A stretch of DNA of 64,000 bases from Hydrangea macrophylla (taxonomy: Eukaryota > Streptophyta > Magnoliopsida > Cornales > Hydrangeaceae), in contig CM066989.1 of NCBI GenBank assembly GCA_033977485.1, positions 99,985,181 through 100,049,180 on the forward strand. Direction: 5' to 3'. Below the pieces are notes generated by a model. The model did not search any database. It worked only from the letters and a program-made list of their open reading frames with translations, and was not told the origin of the DNA. Both the position numbers and the translations under genes were made by a program. The number at the start of each line of letters is the position of its first letter. Within the stretch, counting starts at the first letter, position 1. Below, in pieces: positions 9,781 through 20,556 of the stretch.

Positions 9781-11569
9781 TTACCACCAATGGGTCATCA
9801 TGGGGGGGCAATGCAAATCCTTCACATCATCGGACGAGAAAGTTAACACGTCGGTCGCCGGGGAGTTGGTGGATTGGACATGCCAGACATCCAATTGGGA
9901 TGCCCGGGCATGCCACTTCCTTGCCGATTGTGAATCCCCTCCGCCCGAGGTACCTCCGGAGATCACGTTAACTTGACTGAGCAGTTGCGGGGGCTCGGGA
10001 ACTCGGGTGTCTGGACGAGGCCGTCTATCCGCTGTGACAAACTCGGTGAGGTGACCCTGTTCGATCAACTTCTCGATAGTGATTTTGAGCTTGAAGCAGT
10101 TCTCCGTGTCATGGCCATGGTCCTTGTGATACCGGCAGAATTTGTCCTGCTTTTTCTTACCGGTGGGCTCCTCAACTTCGCTGGTTGCTGGAGCAGCCTC
10201 TGAGTTTCTACGGCAGCCATAACCGCATGAATAGGCTGGGACAGTGGAGTGAAGGCATTCGGGGCCTGATTCCGACCACCTCTCTGCTGTTCTGACTTTT
10301 GTTTCTTTCCCGAGCCCTTCTCAGAGCCCTCGCGCTTGCGCTTAGATCCTAGGGACTCTTCTCCTGTAAAGCTGGCGCACTTGGCTTTTAGGAATTCTTA
10401 TGTATCAATGTACTTTCTGACCCTTTCCGAGAGTTCCACCAGGGTTGTCGGTCGGTCGCAATGGAACGACGTAGCAACTTTGGTGTATTGAACTCCCGAG
10501 TAGAAGGCCATAACGGTGACCGTTTCGTCCAAGCGGCGAATTTGGAGCCTCTGCTGATTGAAGCGGTTGACGTACTCGTTCAAGGACTCCCCTTTGCGCT
10601 GCTTGACGGTCAGCAGCTGGGTGTCCGATTTACGATCGGTCTTGCATCCCAACGAACTGGCTGATGAAGAGTTTTTTTAGCGTCTTGAAGTCATCAACTG
10701 TTCGGGGTTTAAGAGCATGTAACCACTGTATGGCTCGCGCCCTTGAGAGTGCTTGGAAAGGCCAGACACAGTAGTTCATCGATGGTTATGACCAACACCA
10801 TCTGGGCCTTATAGGTACGGACATGATCCACCGGGCTCCCCAAACTGTTGTAAGAATCAGGATGCGGTGGCTTGAACTTGCACAGGATGGCAAATCCAGT
10901 GACCCGGGCGGTGAAGGGTGACTAGGTCTTGGTATCGGTATGAGCGCGGTGCGACTTGCGACTTAGCTGCTTGATCTGCTTCTGCAGTTCTTCAATCTGG
11001 GCCTTCACGTCTTCCTGCTCGGTTTTCTTCTATGTATTTGAACGGTAGGTCGGGTCAGAAGACGAGGCTTCTTCTTCAAAGTGTGTAGTCCTCAGGGACA
11101 GGACTCTGCTCCGGCTCCTGGCCAGGGGATCTTTGGCTGATTCCCAAGTCGTTTTTCCAGGCACCTCCCCTCTGGCCGCACGTCTGTTGTTGATGATTTC
11201 TCTGGCGTCCCCTGTCCGGCGCTTGATGGCCCGAGCACGTTGCCGGGTCCGTTCGGGAGCCTGACTACGCTCATCATTCCCGAGCCGTTCAAACGACGGC
11301 GGAGATATTGGCTCAGTGTAGGCACGTCTTCGGACCCGGACGGGACCTTCATCATGCACGCCCTTCCCGGGCTGATCATCGACCTGAGGTTGCTTATCCT
11401 GCCGGGCCAGCAGCGCTTCGATCTGCTGATGCGCCTGCCGTTGCCCCTCCAGGAGCTGCAGAAGAGCAGTGGTAATTTGCTCGGACGTCATGGAGGCGAC
11501 CGGACGCCCGGCTTGTGAGTTCGCCTGACCTGTTGGGGCAGTAGTATTCTTACCCTTCTTCGGAGGCAT
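9781..11569 (-). pseudogene. Tat gag region, decayed
   Basis: It starts MPPKKGKNTTAPTGQ at 11569, just inside the primer site. A charged N-terminal region (11030-11569) is followed by a retrotransposon gag block (VKQRKGESLNEYVNRFNQQRLQI, 10398-10652) and then LIEQGHLTEFV...INVISGGTSGGGDS (9781-10068), which is typical of Tat gag-to-protease linkers. The frames are interrupted near 11030, 10650 and 10390. Gag would form the particle that holds the RNA. Confidence 0.8.
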
Positions 11570-11608
11570 GTTGATCAGTCATATTTGTTTTTGGAGAAAG
11601 CAGTCGCT

Positions 11609-11626
11609 TCCCACAGACGGCGCCAA
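11609..11626 (-). other. Primer-binding site of the Tat element
   Basis: On the minus strand, 3 bp (GTT) after the 5' LTR end, the sequence is TGGCGCCGTCTGTGGGAA. It begins with the TGG that pairs with a tRNA CCA end. The same site type is common in Tat elements; I do not assign the tRNA species. Confidence 0.75.
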
Positions 11627-11629
11627 ACT

Positions 11630-12260
11630 GATGATGCCAAAATTTGGGTAAGGATAATTTGAGAGAGAGACGAACACAAAAGAAGTGTATGTGGTTCGGC
11701 CCCGTTAACGAGGTGACCTACGTCCACGTGTGCGTCGGTGCACTTTTACTAACAGATCACCGGCGGCGGCTGGTGAGCCAACAGAGTGGACGACACTACC
11801 AAAAATCGACCGGGTATATGCATTACAGTAATGATGGCTGCTATTCTCTAGGTTAAGAATGCGATCCCCCTGATGGGGGATGAGTGGCCTCTTTTATAGG
11901 TGCAAGAGACCAGCCGAACAAGGCAAGCTTCAGATTAGGAAGCCTAGTCTGATTACAATTGATTTACATGAATTTAGGAAAGTTTCCTAAGTGGCTTAGG
12001 AAACTACCTGCTCTTTCCTTTTAGTCCCCTAGCTAGTATAGGAAACTGATTGGAGACTTGCTGGGCAAACAATCACGCCTTCCGGGGGTACGTCCATGCG
12101 GGGCCAGTCTTGGATCGAACGCCCGAGCTGCGGACCTAACCGGGTGGTTCCATATAATTGCCCGGGATGGTCGAGCAGGCGGTCCGGATTCAAGGTGACT
12201 TGGCTTCTCTTTGCTGAGGTGGCGAGGCTTGACTTTGACTTGATATTTTTGTGCATATAA
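11630..12260 (-). repeat. 5' LTR of the Tat element
   Basis: The inner end is TGATGATGCC at 11630 on the plus strand. The outer end is GTGCATATAA at 12260, where the expected terminal CA has mutated to AA. It pairs with 1475-2084, with many C/T differences of the kind caused by decay of methylated cytosines. Confidence 0.85.
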
Positions 12261-12600
12261 AATCATTGTCAAAATCACATCATTTTTTAGCCATTCACAG
12301 TCTCTCGTGTTTGTCTTAACCTAACATGTGATAGGTAAGCATTTCACGCAACGTACGTGACAATTTTTAATAATTTAAACTAACAGTGTCAGAATTTGGG
12401 TCTGATTGAATGAATTTTTGAAGTTCAAGGACTCAATTGTAAAAAAAAATTTATAGACCCAATTAAAAATAAGTATATAATTTAATGAACTAAAGTGTAA
12501 TTTGCCATTTATTTATTTATTTATTTTTATTGTACTCAATATGAATGTACCGAAAAATTTCTCTTTTTCTCACCAGTGGAGAAGCAAATTCCAAAAGTAA
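12261..12600. other. AT-rich spacer upstream of the VQ gene
   Basis: There is no gene here. It is AT-rich sequence between the Tat LTR and the transcribed region of the IKU1-like gene and probably holds its distal promoter. No specific element is convincing. Confidence 0.4.
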
Positions 12601-12824
12601 GCGCTCTGTCACACAGACTCGGTGAAAACTGGCCCCCACTCGCTTCTTCACCTAACTCAGACTCTCCTTTTTGTTTTTATTTTTATTCAATTCCCATTAT
12701 CCTGCTCACCATTGACCCACGCGCACGTTAGCGGCTCATCCACGCTAGGGTTTCGCGTCTTCCTCCGCCTCCGTCGTCGTCGTCGTGCTCCCCCCTCCGA
12801 TTTCATTTCTAGAGACAGAAAGCA

Positions 12825-12942
12825 GAGAGAGAGAGAGAGAGATAGGACCCGGATCGACACTGTTTCAGTTCCGCAAATCAAGGCGTAATCTTCTAACCCT
12901 GTTCCTCCTCTTTTGCTTTCTTGTTCGATTTTGATACATCTC

Positions 12943-12981
<39 letters not shown>
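12825..12981. repeat. GA microsatellites in the 5' leader of the VQ gene
   Basis: Runs of GA at 12825-12842 and 12944-12981 lie in the probable 5' UTR, with another short one near 13061. GA tracts in plant leaders are known targets of GAGA-binding (BPC) proteins; a role here is inference. Confidence 0.7.
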
Positions 12982-12984
<3 letters not shown>

Positions 12985-13169
12985 AACAATTCAAGGGTTT
13001 TCGGATGCCATTTTGCTAATTCGAGTCCCCGAAAAAGGATTCTGATTGTTGGATTTCAGAGAGAGAGAGATTGAAAATCCCAGTTTTGGGGACAAAGGAT
13101 TCCATTTCATTTCTTCGTCAGATTCGAACTACTTTGAGCTTACTCTTCGAATTTGTTGGAATACTAAGG

Positions 13170-13376
13170 GTATGTTTTCTGCTTTCTGAATTCAAATTCT
13201 AGGGTTCTATTTTAGGTTATTCAGACGAGCTTGTTCTGTTCAGTTTATTGATCTATAGTGGTTGAGCATCAATTTTCTAGTTCTGAGTTATTATATTGAA
13301 GCTCTAGAATGGTTTGACTGACTGACAAATTGAGGGGAAAAGAAATTTGGGTTTGGGATTGAATTGTTGGAGCTAG
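13170..13376 (+). other. Possible 5' UTR intron of the VQ gene
   Basis: ACTAAGG/GTATGT at 13170 is a good plant donor, and GGAGCTAG at 13371-13376 is an acceptable acceptor 21 bp before the ATG. The T-rich body is intron-like. No transcript is available to confirm it. Confidence 0.35.
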
Positions 13377-13397
13377 GTTTGAGTCATAATTTTCCAA

Positions 13398-14291
13398 ATG
13401 GATCATTCAGATTTTTCGAGGAATAGGCCGAATGAACACTTGGGTGTTAATAAATTGGGGAAAAACATAAGAAAGAGTCCATTGCACCAACCCAATTTCG
13501 CTAATCAACCTAGGCAACAACCTCAGCCTCATGTCTACAACATCAATAAGAACGATTTTCGCAATATTGTCCAGAAATTGACGGGTTCACCGTCACGAGA
13601 TCCAATCCCTAGACCTCCCCAAAACCCCCCTAAACCCCCGAGTATGCGGTTACAGAGGATTCGCCCTCCCCCTTTGTCCCCCTTAAACCGACCCCACCAT
13701 CCGATTCACCCTCCACCTCAGGCCACCGCAGCTATTCCTTACGGTGATAATACCTTTCCTAGGCCTGGTCAATTTGGTCAACAATCACCCACAATGTTGC
13801 GGCCGTTGACACCCGGTGATTCAGTTTGGGCAAATACTGCCGAGTCCCCTATATCGGTGTATATGCGTTACCTTCAAAATTCGATTATAGACCCGGGTCC
13901 TGGACAAACCTTCGTTCCCAATCAACCTCATTTTTCGGGTCAATTTCAATCTCAGCCACCGAATCCGGGTTTACTTCCCAACCCATCTATGCCTCCCCTC
14001 CCGTCCCCACGAATGAACGGGCCTCCGGCCCTTTTACCCTCTCCTACATCTCAGTTCCTTTTGCCATCACCTAGTGGTTTCATGAATTTGTTGTCTCCGC
14101 GGTCACCTTATCCGTTGCTCTCACCCGGGTATGGGTTTCCTCCTATGACACCAAATTTTTCATTTTCTCCCATGGCTCAGTCGGGGATTTTGGGTCCAGG
14201 ACCTCAACCTCCACCTTCTCCGGGAATGGCATTTCCATTATCGCCGTCTGGGTTCTTTCCCATTTCAAGTCCAAGATGGAGGGACCACTAG
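13398..14291 (+). CDS. IKU1: VQ motif-containing protein, HAIKU1 (IKU1) type
   Basis: An intact single-exon ORF of 297 residues. The N-terminus carries the IKU1 block HLGVNKLGKNIRKSPLHQPN (about residues 14-33), then the VQ motif FRNIVQKLTG (54-63), which in this family contacts WRKY transcription factors. Next comes LQRIRPPPLSPLNRP, the AESPISVYMRYLQNS block, and a long proline/serine-rich region ending in LSPSGFFPISSPRW close to the C-terminus. Arabidopsis IKU1 is longer (about 400 residues) and controls endosperm growth and seed size in the nucleus together with a WRKY partner; the shorter VQ9 type shares some blocks. The conserved ends favour IKU1 over VQ9. The start codon follows a GA-rich leader and is the first ATG of this frame. 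Function is inferred from family knowledge. Confidence 0.88.
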   Translation: MDHSDFSRNRPNEHLGVNKLGKNIRKSPLHQPNFANQPRQQPQPHVYNINKNDFRNIVQKLTGSPSRDPIPRPPQNPPKPPSMRLQRIRPPPLSPLNRPHHPIHPPPQATAAIPYGDNTFPRPGQFGQQSPTMLRPLTPGDSVWANTAESPISVYMRYLQNSIIDPGPGQTFVPNQPHFSGQFQSQPPNPGLLPNPSMPPLPSPRMNGPPALLPSPTSQFLLPSPSGFMNLLSPRSPYPLLSPGYGFPPMTPNFSFSPMAQSGILGPGPQPPPSPGMAFPLSPSGFFPISSPRWRDH

Positions 14292-16227
14292 TTGTAGACT
14301 TGAGGAGCTCTTAGATGTGTGGCTTCCATGGTTGGATCTTCGGTAATGACATTGTTCTTACTGACTAATCTGCTTCACATGGGAGCTTCATTTGTGAAAA
14401 TGTATTATATACAAGCAGCTGAAGAAGTCCTCTTGGAAGTACGCAGTTTTGGTAGTCCTTGTTATCCTTTTGTGATGCCCATGTCAAGGCCGTGGGATCT
14501 GTAACTGTTGCAATCTGTTTACTTTCTTTGACAAGTTTACTTAGATGATTTAGAGGAGATCGGATAACTCATTGGGTCTCTTCCACAAAGTTGTAGCCTG
14601 AAGGGATGTGGAATTACAAACACTGAAAATTAATCTGTTAGCTATTTGCTGGAGGAAGGGTTTTTTTTTTTTTTTTTTTTGTTTTTGTTTTTTCTCTATT
14701 CTTGTAATGATTTGAATCACAGTTTAGTTTGTTAGGATTAGATGTATCCGGTTGATGGACCGGTTGAAGGGATCCTTCATGTTCTAACTGTATGGTGTTT
14801 GTATTAGGTTATGCATATTGAAGAATTTTTTTTTCCTGTAAAGATCTCTGACTTGATATATTACGTGGAGTGCTCATTTAATAGTCCTCATGCACTCCGT
14901 TATGTAGTAGGTTTTTTTTCCCTGGACGACTGAAATTTAGGAGAGGTTATTATGTCTATTTAGCTGTTGATGTTGGAAAAAGTTTAAATTTTCAAAATTT
15001 ACCTTGTATTTACATATCTTTGCGACTTTGCCCCCTCCTCAGAAGGATCTAGGAATCGAATGGGAACAGAATGTTTGTTTCAATATTGGTTATTTCATTA
15101 CGAATGGAGTCATAAGATGTACGATTTCCATGTACCTCGTGATAGGGAAAAGGTTTTAGTTGCTCATGTTGATTGAGAATATGTTACATCTCTACTTCTT
15201 TGGCTGCAATTTGATAGAACTCGCCTTGGGGGTGTTTTAACTAGGTTTCTTTGTTAGTATCTTAAGACACAAATGGTATCTACTTCCTTCTTCAGGTTTT
15301 GTTTCTAGGTTTGATTCAGGCAAATTGTATATATACGTCTAGAGTGCTGCGAAAACCAGGGTTTGAAGTTGGTTCAACCTTGGTTTGACGTTAACCATTA
15401 AAGGCCCTTTGTATCCATTTGAACCGATTATACGTTTTGGGCGTGTCAGTGTCTTAAGAACCGAAATGGGTTGATTGATTTTCATGGTGGCTACTAAGAA
15501 GTTTAATGTCGAATTTTATGCATGTTTGTTAAGGAACCAAGTTATGAGAACTATTCTACCCGGTTCTGGAAACCATTTAGTTGCAAAGCTCTATTTCTCA
15601 CTTTCTCCCCTTCCCTTCAAAACGTTTTGATTTACCCTCCAGCGATATATATATGTGTGTATATATACATACACACACATATGAGTATATAATAGGACTC
15701 TGGTCTGGTGTTGGAAATGGAAGTCTAGCTCTCCACCTTGGGAACGAACTTTGTTGATCTTACTGATCTGAGGTTGACCATGTTAGGTGTTGATCTAGTC
15801 AGAGATGGGCTTTCCGATCTAATCTGTACTTGAAACGGATCCTTAAAGGTACCACGAGGCATGTTGACGTGGTATCTTGTAGTCAATGGTGTTAAGTTAA
15901 TTAGGTGGGATCCGCACCCCTACATACAGGGTTCCCATCCCATTATTGTGGGTTCTGAGGTGTGGGTCTTACCGAAATAATCAACTTTCATTGGCTGTAG
16001 GGTATCACGTCAACATGTCACTTGTTACCCTAGGAAGACATTGGATTTGATCTGATCGCATACCATCTTAACACGTTGTCACCATACCAATGGCCACACT
16101 GTTTTACCCTATGAATACATCCTAGTGGTTTTAGTCCCAACATGTTGTTACTTTAAAAATCACTAAGTCAAAATCAAACTGGATTTCAAAGTTACGACAT
16201 GTTGGAAACCTTGCTCATGACATTTTG
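14292..16227. other. 3' UTR of the VQ gene and spacer
   Basis: The first 500-600 bp is probably the 3' UTR (a short frame at 14319-14504 has no recognisable product). A T-run lies at 14661-14682 and a TATATA/TGTGTA microsatellite at 15645-15690. The rest is spacer with no recognisable gene. Confidence 0.5.
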
Positions 16228-16470
16228 TAGGAGAATTCTGTGATGCGACTAGTCATATCATGTGACCGCTTTTTGTTTTTTGGGAACAACTTTTGTTATT
16301 TGTGAAATAATATTTTGTTATCCTTGGTACAAAATTCTTTGTAACAACTTTTGGTAACAAATTTTCGTACCCAAGGTAATAAAGTGTTGTTCCCCAAGTA
16401 ACAAATTGGAGTGCCGAATAAACAAAAACTGATCGTATGATACGACCAAGCGTATCATAGAATCGCCCTG
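16228..16470. mobile_element. Near-palindromic MITE-like element
   Basis: The two ends are inverted repeats over about 50 bp: the left begins TAGGAGAATTCTGTGATGCG; the right, on the minus strand, begins CAGGGCGATTCTATGATACG and goes on through GTATCAT and CTTTTTGTTT-type blocks. The middle also pairs with itself (CTTGGTAC against GTACCCAAGG, TAACAA against TTGTTA), so the whole 243 bp could fold as one hairpin. CAGGG/TAGGG-like ends suggest hAT affinity, but no 8-bp target duplication is visible. Confidence 0.65.
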
Positions 16471-17150
16471 GGCCTGTAATATCCATTCGTAATGTTATAG
16501 TTGTGCACTTGTGCCATACTCTCACTTGCTTTTGGCGATACTAACTTTGGTGGAGTGTAAATGTTGAGTATAGGCCTCTGTATAGGGATTGGATTGGAAC
16601 TGAAATACATATCCAATTTGTTTGCAGATTTATCAAGGAAAGATAGAACAGGAAGAAAAACTAATTCATTTATGTATTGTCTTGTATTTTCATCCATGCC
16701 TAAAGAATATTAAAAGTATATATTTAAAAAAACAAACACACAAATCAAAATTATTATTAGAGAAGTGACTAACAAAATTCTAAAATTTTGGATAATTTTT
16801 GTTATATTATATTTTTATTCGTATTTTCCTCCCTAATTTCCTTGGTTAACAAAGAAAGTGGCTCCTGCTCTAAAAGGTAAGTCCGGATACCCAATTGGGT
16901 TTGTGTAGTATTGAACCAATCAAAATAATTATGGTATCCCTTAGAGGCTGTTTGGGTATTCCTTAGAGGCTGTTTGGGTTATCTAAAAACTGATTCTGCG
17001 TGCCTAACATTAAAATATTGAGAAAATCTTCCAATTTCTAAAAGGAGCTCAGTAAATAAATGGTCGAACAAGTGAGTGGTGACAAGAATTGGCTACTTAT
17101 CAAACTAATTTATATCTGATTTTTTGAAAGACTAAAATTTGAACCTGATT
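16471..17150. other. AT-rich spacer
   Basis: There is no gene or clear element. A short direct duplication (TTAGAGGCTGTTTGGGT, twice near 16940-16980) is present. Confidence 0.45.
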
Positions 17151-17825
17151 CTATTTTAGTATTTCTAAACCTAATTCCTTTTAGGAATTATTAAATTTCA
17201 GTCAATAATATGTTGACAATTTAAAAATCAGTCAAGTACTTTATTAAAAATAAAAAGAAATCTATATAAAGTCACTAAATTAAATATGTATAAACTTTTT
17301 ATCAAAAATGTTTAAAATACTCCTCTCACTTTCGTCTCTTCTCTCTGTCCTCACATGGCCACCACCACTACTACCGGCAGTTGTTGCCACCACCACCACT
17401 GACCGTTGCTGCTGCCGCCACCACCACCACCACCACCACCACCACCATCTCAACACCTCTCTCTCTCTCTCTATATATATATACATGAGTATATATATCT
17501 AATATATGGCCACAACCCCCACCTCTCTCTATCCCTTTTCACCACCACCACCACCACCACCATGACGAGCCACCTCCCTTATCCACCACCACCACTGTAG
17601 AGAAAGAATTTTTTTTAAAAAAATAATAAAATTGTAGATTTTTTGGAGCAACTGTTCAAACTGAAGGAGCAATCCACTAAACATATCGGGAGCGGGAGCA
17701 ACTCACCAAACGTGTTGCTCCTTACCACCGCTGACTGCCGCTGCCACCACCACCACCACCACCACTGACTGCCGCTGCCGCCACCACCACCACCCCCAAC
17801 TTATCTATCTCTTCTCTATCTTTGA

Positions 17826-17870
<45 letters not shown>

Positions 17871-18439
17871 AACACCACCACCACCACCGCCACCACATGA
17901 GTATATATATGTATACCTAATATTTGGCCACCACCACCCCAAGTTCTCTGTGTCTCTTATCTCTCCTCTCACCACCACCACCACCACCATCACAGGCCAC
18001 CTCCCTCATCCACCACTGCCACTGCAAGGAAAAAAAAAAGAGTTGCACGGTTTTAGAGCAACTGTCCAAACGGAAGGAACAACTCATCAAATGTATCGGG
18101 AGCAACCCACCTAACGAAAGGAGCAACTCACAAAACAGATGGAACAACTTACAAAATAGATGGAAAAAACCCACCAAACATATCGGGAGCAAATTACTAA
18201 ACGTAAGGAGCAACACGTTTGGTGACTTACTCCCGATACGTTTGGTTTGTTACTCCTTCCGTTTGGACAATTGCTCCAAAACCTACAACCTTTTTTTTTT
18301 CCCCCCAGTGGCGGTGGTGGATAAGGGAGGTGGATTATGGTGGTGGTGGTGGTGGTGGTGAGAAGAGAAAGAAGAGATAGAGAGAGGTGGGGGTGGGGGT
18401 GGGGGTGGGGGTGGCCATATGACAGATATATACTCATGA

Positions 18440-18474
<35 letters not shown>

Positions 18475-18518
18475 TTGGGGTTTGAGTTTGGGTGTGGGTT
18501 GGTGGTGGTGGTGGCTTT

Positions 18519-18571
<53 letters not shown>

Positions 18572-18685
18572 AAAGAGAGAAATATATAAGAGGTTGGGGT
18601 GGTGGTGGTGATACTTTGGTGGTGGTGGTGGTGGTGGCCCTTTGGTGGTGGCGGCGGTGACCGATGGTGGTGGTAGTTGCTATGT

Positions 18686-18730
<45 letters not shown>

Positions 18731-18880
18731 AGACCAAAGAGAGGGGTATTTTAGATATTTTACACCAAAATTGATGTATTTCTAATTTACAAAAAGTAGT
18801 AGATTGACTTTTAAATACTCTACATAAAGTTGACTGAATTTTAATTCTCCTTTCCTTTGGGTCATTAAAAAATACAAGTC
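17150..18880. mobile_element. 1.7 kb foldback element made of CAC/GTG and CT/GA microsatellites
   Basis: The ends are inverted copies: TATTTCTAAACCTAATTCC...GACTGAAATTTAA...CTCCTCTCACTTTCGTCTCTT at the left matches the reverse complement of AAAGAGACCAAAGAGAGGGG...GACTGAATTTTAATTCTCC at the right (18730-18870). Inside, blocks of (CAC)n, (CT)n and ATATATACATGAGTATATAT near 17402-17500 and 17870-18000 recur in inverted order as (GTG)n, (GA)n and ATACTCATGAATATAT near 18330-18720. A second repeated block (GGAGCAACTC...ATCGGGAGC, near 17640-17720 and 18050-18270) lies around the centre. No coding region was found; the long His/Pro/Arg-Glu frames are microsatellite translations. Confidence 0.65.
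17829..17866. repeat. (CT)n microsatellite
   Basis: A perfect CT run inside the left arm of the foldback. The matching GA runs are at 18524-18569 and 18691-18725 in the right arm. Confidence 0.9.
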
Positions 18881-19360
18881 CTATGTGTAACAAGTTAACA
18901 ATCATCTACTGGAGTCCCACTTCGGTACACCAAAATGGTTTTGGTGTACCTACACCATTGTTCTCGGGTAGGTTACATTTGTTCCGTGATAGGAAATATT
19001 TGTTCCAAAGTAGTCTAAGTGGTTTTGATGGAACAAATGTTCTCTACCCTAGATCAAATGTTTTCTACCCAAAAACTATTGGGTTCTTTGGAATTCAGTC
19101 CTTTATTGTAGCCGTTTCTAGAAATTGATCCATTTCATAAGTCAACTTAAAAATTAGTCCTTCACCTATTTTGAGGACCAAAATACCCCTATTCCCATAA
19201 ATCAGTGTTTTGAAATTCAAACCCAATATTTGTTATATATTTATATATATATATATAGCTATATACATATAGAGAGAGAGAGAGAAATACTCCCATAAAT
19301 CAGGGTTTTGAAATTCAAATTCAAAACCAAAATTTGTTATATATATATATATAGAAAGAA
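18881..19360. other. Spacer with a short palindrome
   Basis: There is no gene. GGTACACCAAAA / TTTTGGTGTACC at about 18923-18950 is a perfect inverted repeat, and a similar CACC...GGTGTA pair lies near 20440-20480, so a degraded element may span 18920-20490. TA and GA microsatellites lie at 19225-19285 and 19338-19352. Confidence 0.35.
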
Positions 19361-19399
19361 ATAGAGAATTAACAGAAAAAAAATTATACAATAGAGAAT

Positions 19400-19695
19400 G
19401 AAAAGTGAGAAATTCCTCACTTTAAAATAACATAAGTGAGAAATTTCTCAATAACATGGGACGAAATTCTGTATATTATCGTGAGAAAGGCTCACTTCTA
19501 ACCATAATGAGAAATTTCTCACTTTAAAATGCAACACTAACCACAAGTGAGAAATTTCTCATTATGGTTAGTAAACCATATATTTCTCATTAATAATACA
19601 AATTTCTCACCAAAACAAACAAAATTATGGTCAGTGACCATTAATTATACAAATTTCTCACCAAAAAGGAAAAAAAAAAATTTCTCACCTTAATT
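19400..19695. repeat. Cluster of GTGAGAAATTTCTCAC palindromes
   Basis: About eight full or partial copies of the palindrome GTGAGAAATTTCTCAC lie at irregular spacing (near 19405, 19433, 19480, 19507, 19546, 19580, 19648 and 19678). The spacing is too irregular for a simple tandem repeat. There is no associated gene. Confidence 0.8.
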
Positions 19696-20008
19696 CACTT
19701 GACTGATCCAATAAAGTTGAAAAGAAAAACAACAGAGCCATGGGAAGCCACAACAGCTTATCAAAGATCAACCCCCAAAAAGAAAGATAAAAGACTCCGC
19801 CATAAACAAGCATACACTCCCCACAAGAGACCAGAAAATAACAATCAATTAATTATCAACCCCTTACATGGCAACCTATCATTGAGAGACCACAAAATCA
19901 CTAGCTGATACTCTTGGTCAAAAGTCTCAAATCCAACACCTCCACAAACCAAGTCACAGTAATACAATGCCCTCCCAACCACAAACTGCCCAAATGGCAA
20001 AGCTTCAT

Positions 20009-20011
<3 letters not shown>

Positions 20012-20067
<56 letters not shown>
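20012..20067. repeat. (GA)n microsatellite
   Basis: An uninterrupted GA run of about 56 bp; the frames across it are artefacts. Confidence 0.92.
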
Positions 20068-20072
<5 letters not shown>

Positions 20073-20524
20073 TACTTAAACCTTGGAAATATTACCAACT
20101 TACTGGAATTGAAATGGCATACTTAACATTGTAAATATTACCAACGTGATATATTACCAAAAAAAACTAATCACGACTTAACTATCCCTATAAATATGGC
20201 ATCAGTTACATTGGAAAAAGGGTAAATGGGGGTGTATGCTTGATAATTAAATTCTAAACTAAATTAATGTAAATATATTAAAAAGGGTACAATAGTCCAA
20301 ACAAAATTGTTGAAATCTGCTAGAAGGACTAATTCCTGTTTTATCTCATTGATTAAGGGTGAATTTCAGTTTTAACAAAGTCAAAGTGACTAACTATATG
20401 TTGACTGGAATTTGAGGGATCAAAATGTATATTTCTAAAAACTATTTTAGTGTATATACACCTAAACCACTTTGGTGTATAGAAGTTTTTTCCCTACCAA
20501 CATAGAAATACATGTGTGTGTGTG

Positions 20525-20556
<32 letters not shown>

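Larger units (their letters stand above)
6250..11569 (-). pseudogene. Tat gag-pol polyprotein region, decayed
   Basis: From 11569 leftwards the minus strand encodes, in broken frames, gag, aspartic protease, reverse transcriptase, RNase H, archaeal-type RNase H and integrase. Integrase after RNase H identifies Ty3/Gypsy. In an intact element the polyprotein is cut by its own protease to build particles, copy the RNA and insert the DNA. Here stops and frameshifts break every domain and the RT active site is altered, so it cannot work alone. Confidence 0.88.
1475..12260 (-). mobile_element. Ty3/Gypsy Tat-type LTR retrotransposon, decayed
   Basis: The element lies on the minus strand: 5' LTR 11630-12260, PBS 11609-11626, gag from 11569, protease, reverse transcriptase, RNase H, a second (archaeal-type) RNase H and integrase down to about 6250, then an antisense ORF, a polypurine tract and the 3' LTR 1475-2084. 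The double RNase H, the TGGCGCCGTCTGTGGGAA-type primer site and the antisense ORF between pol and the 3' LTR are hallmarks of the Tat lineage. The LTRs differ at roughly 7-8% of sites by eye and the coding frames carry many stops and shifts, so the copy is old and inactive. The outermost ~23 bp of the left LTR is missing, so no target-site duplication can be read. Confidence 0.9.

Noticed and set aside
14319..14504. 61-residue frame after the IKU1-like gene
   Set aside because: Lies in the probable 3' UTR; no similarity recognised.
17280..18905. Long frames rich in His, Pro, Trp, Val or Arg-Glu on both strands
   Set aside because: They are translations of CAC/GTG and CT/GA microsatellites in the foldback element; no domain or codon bias.
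19400..19695. CRISPR-like array of palindromic repeats
   Set aside because: Plant nuclear context, irregular spacing, no uniform spacers and no cas genes. The same holds for the clusters at 21570 and 54200.
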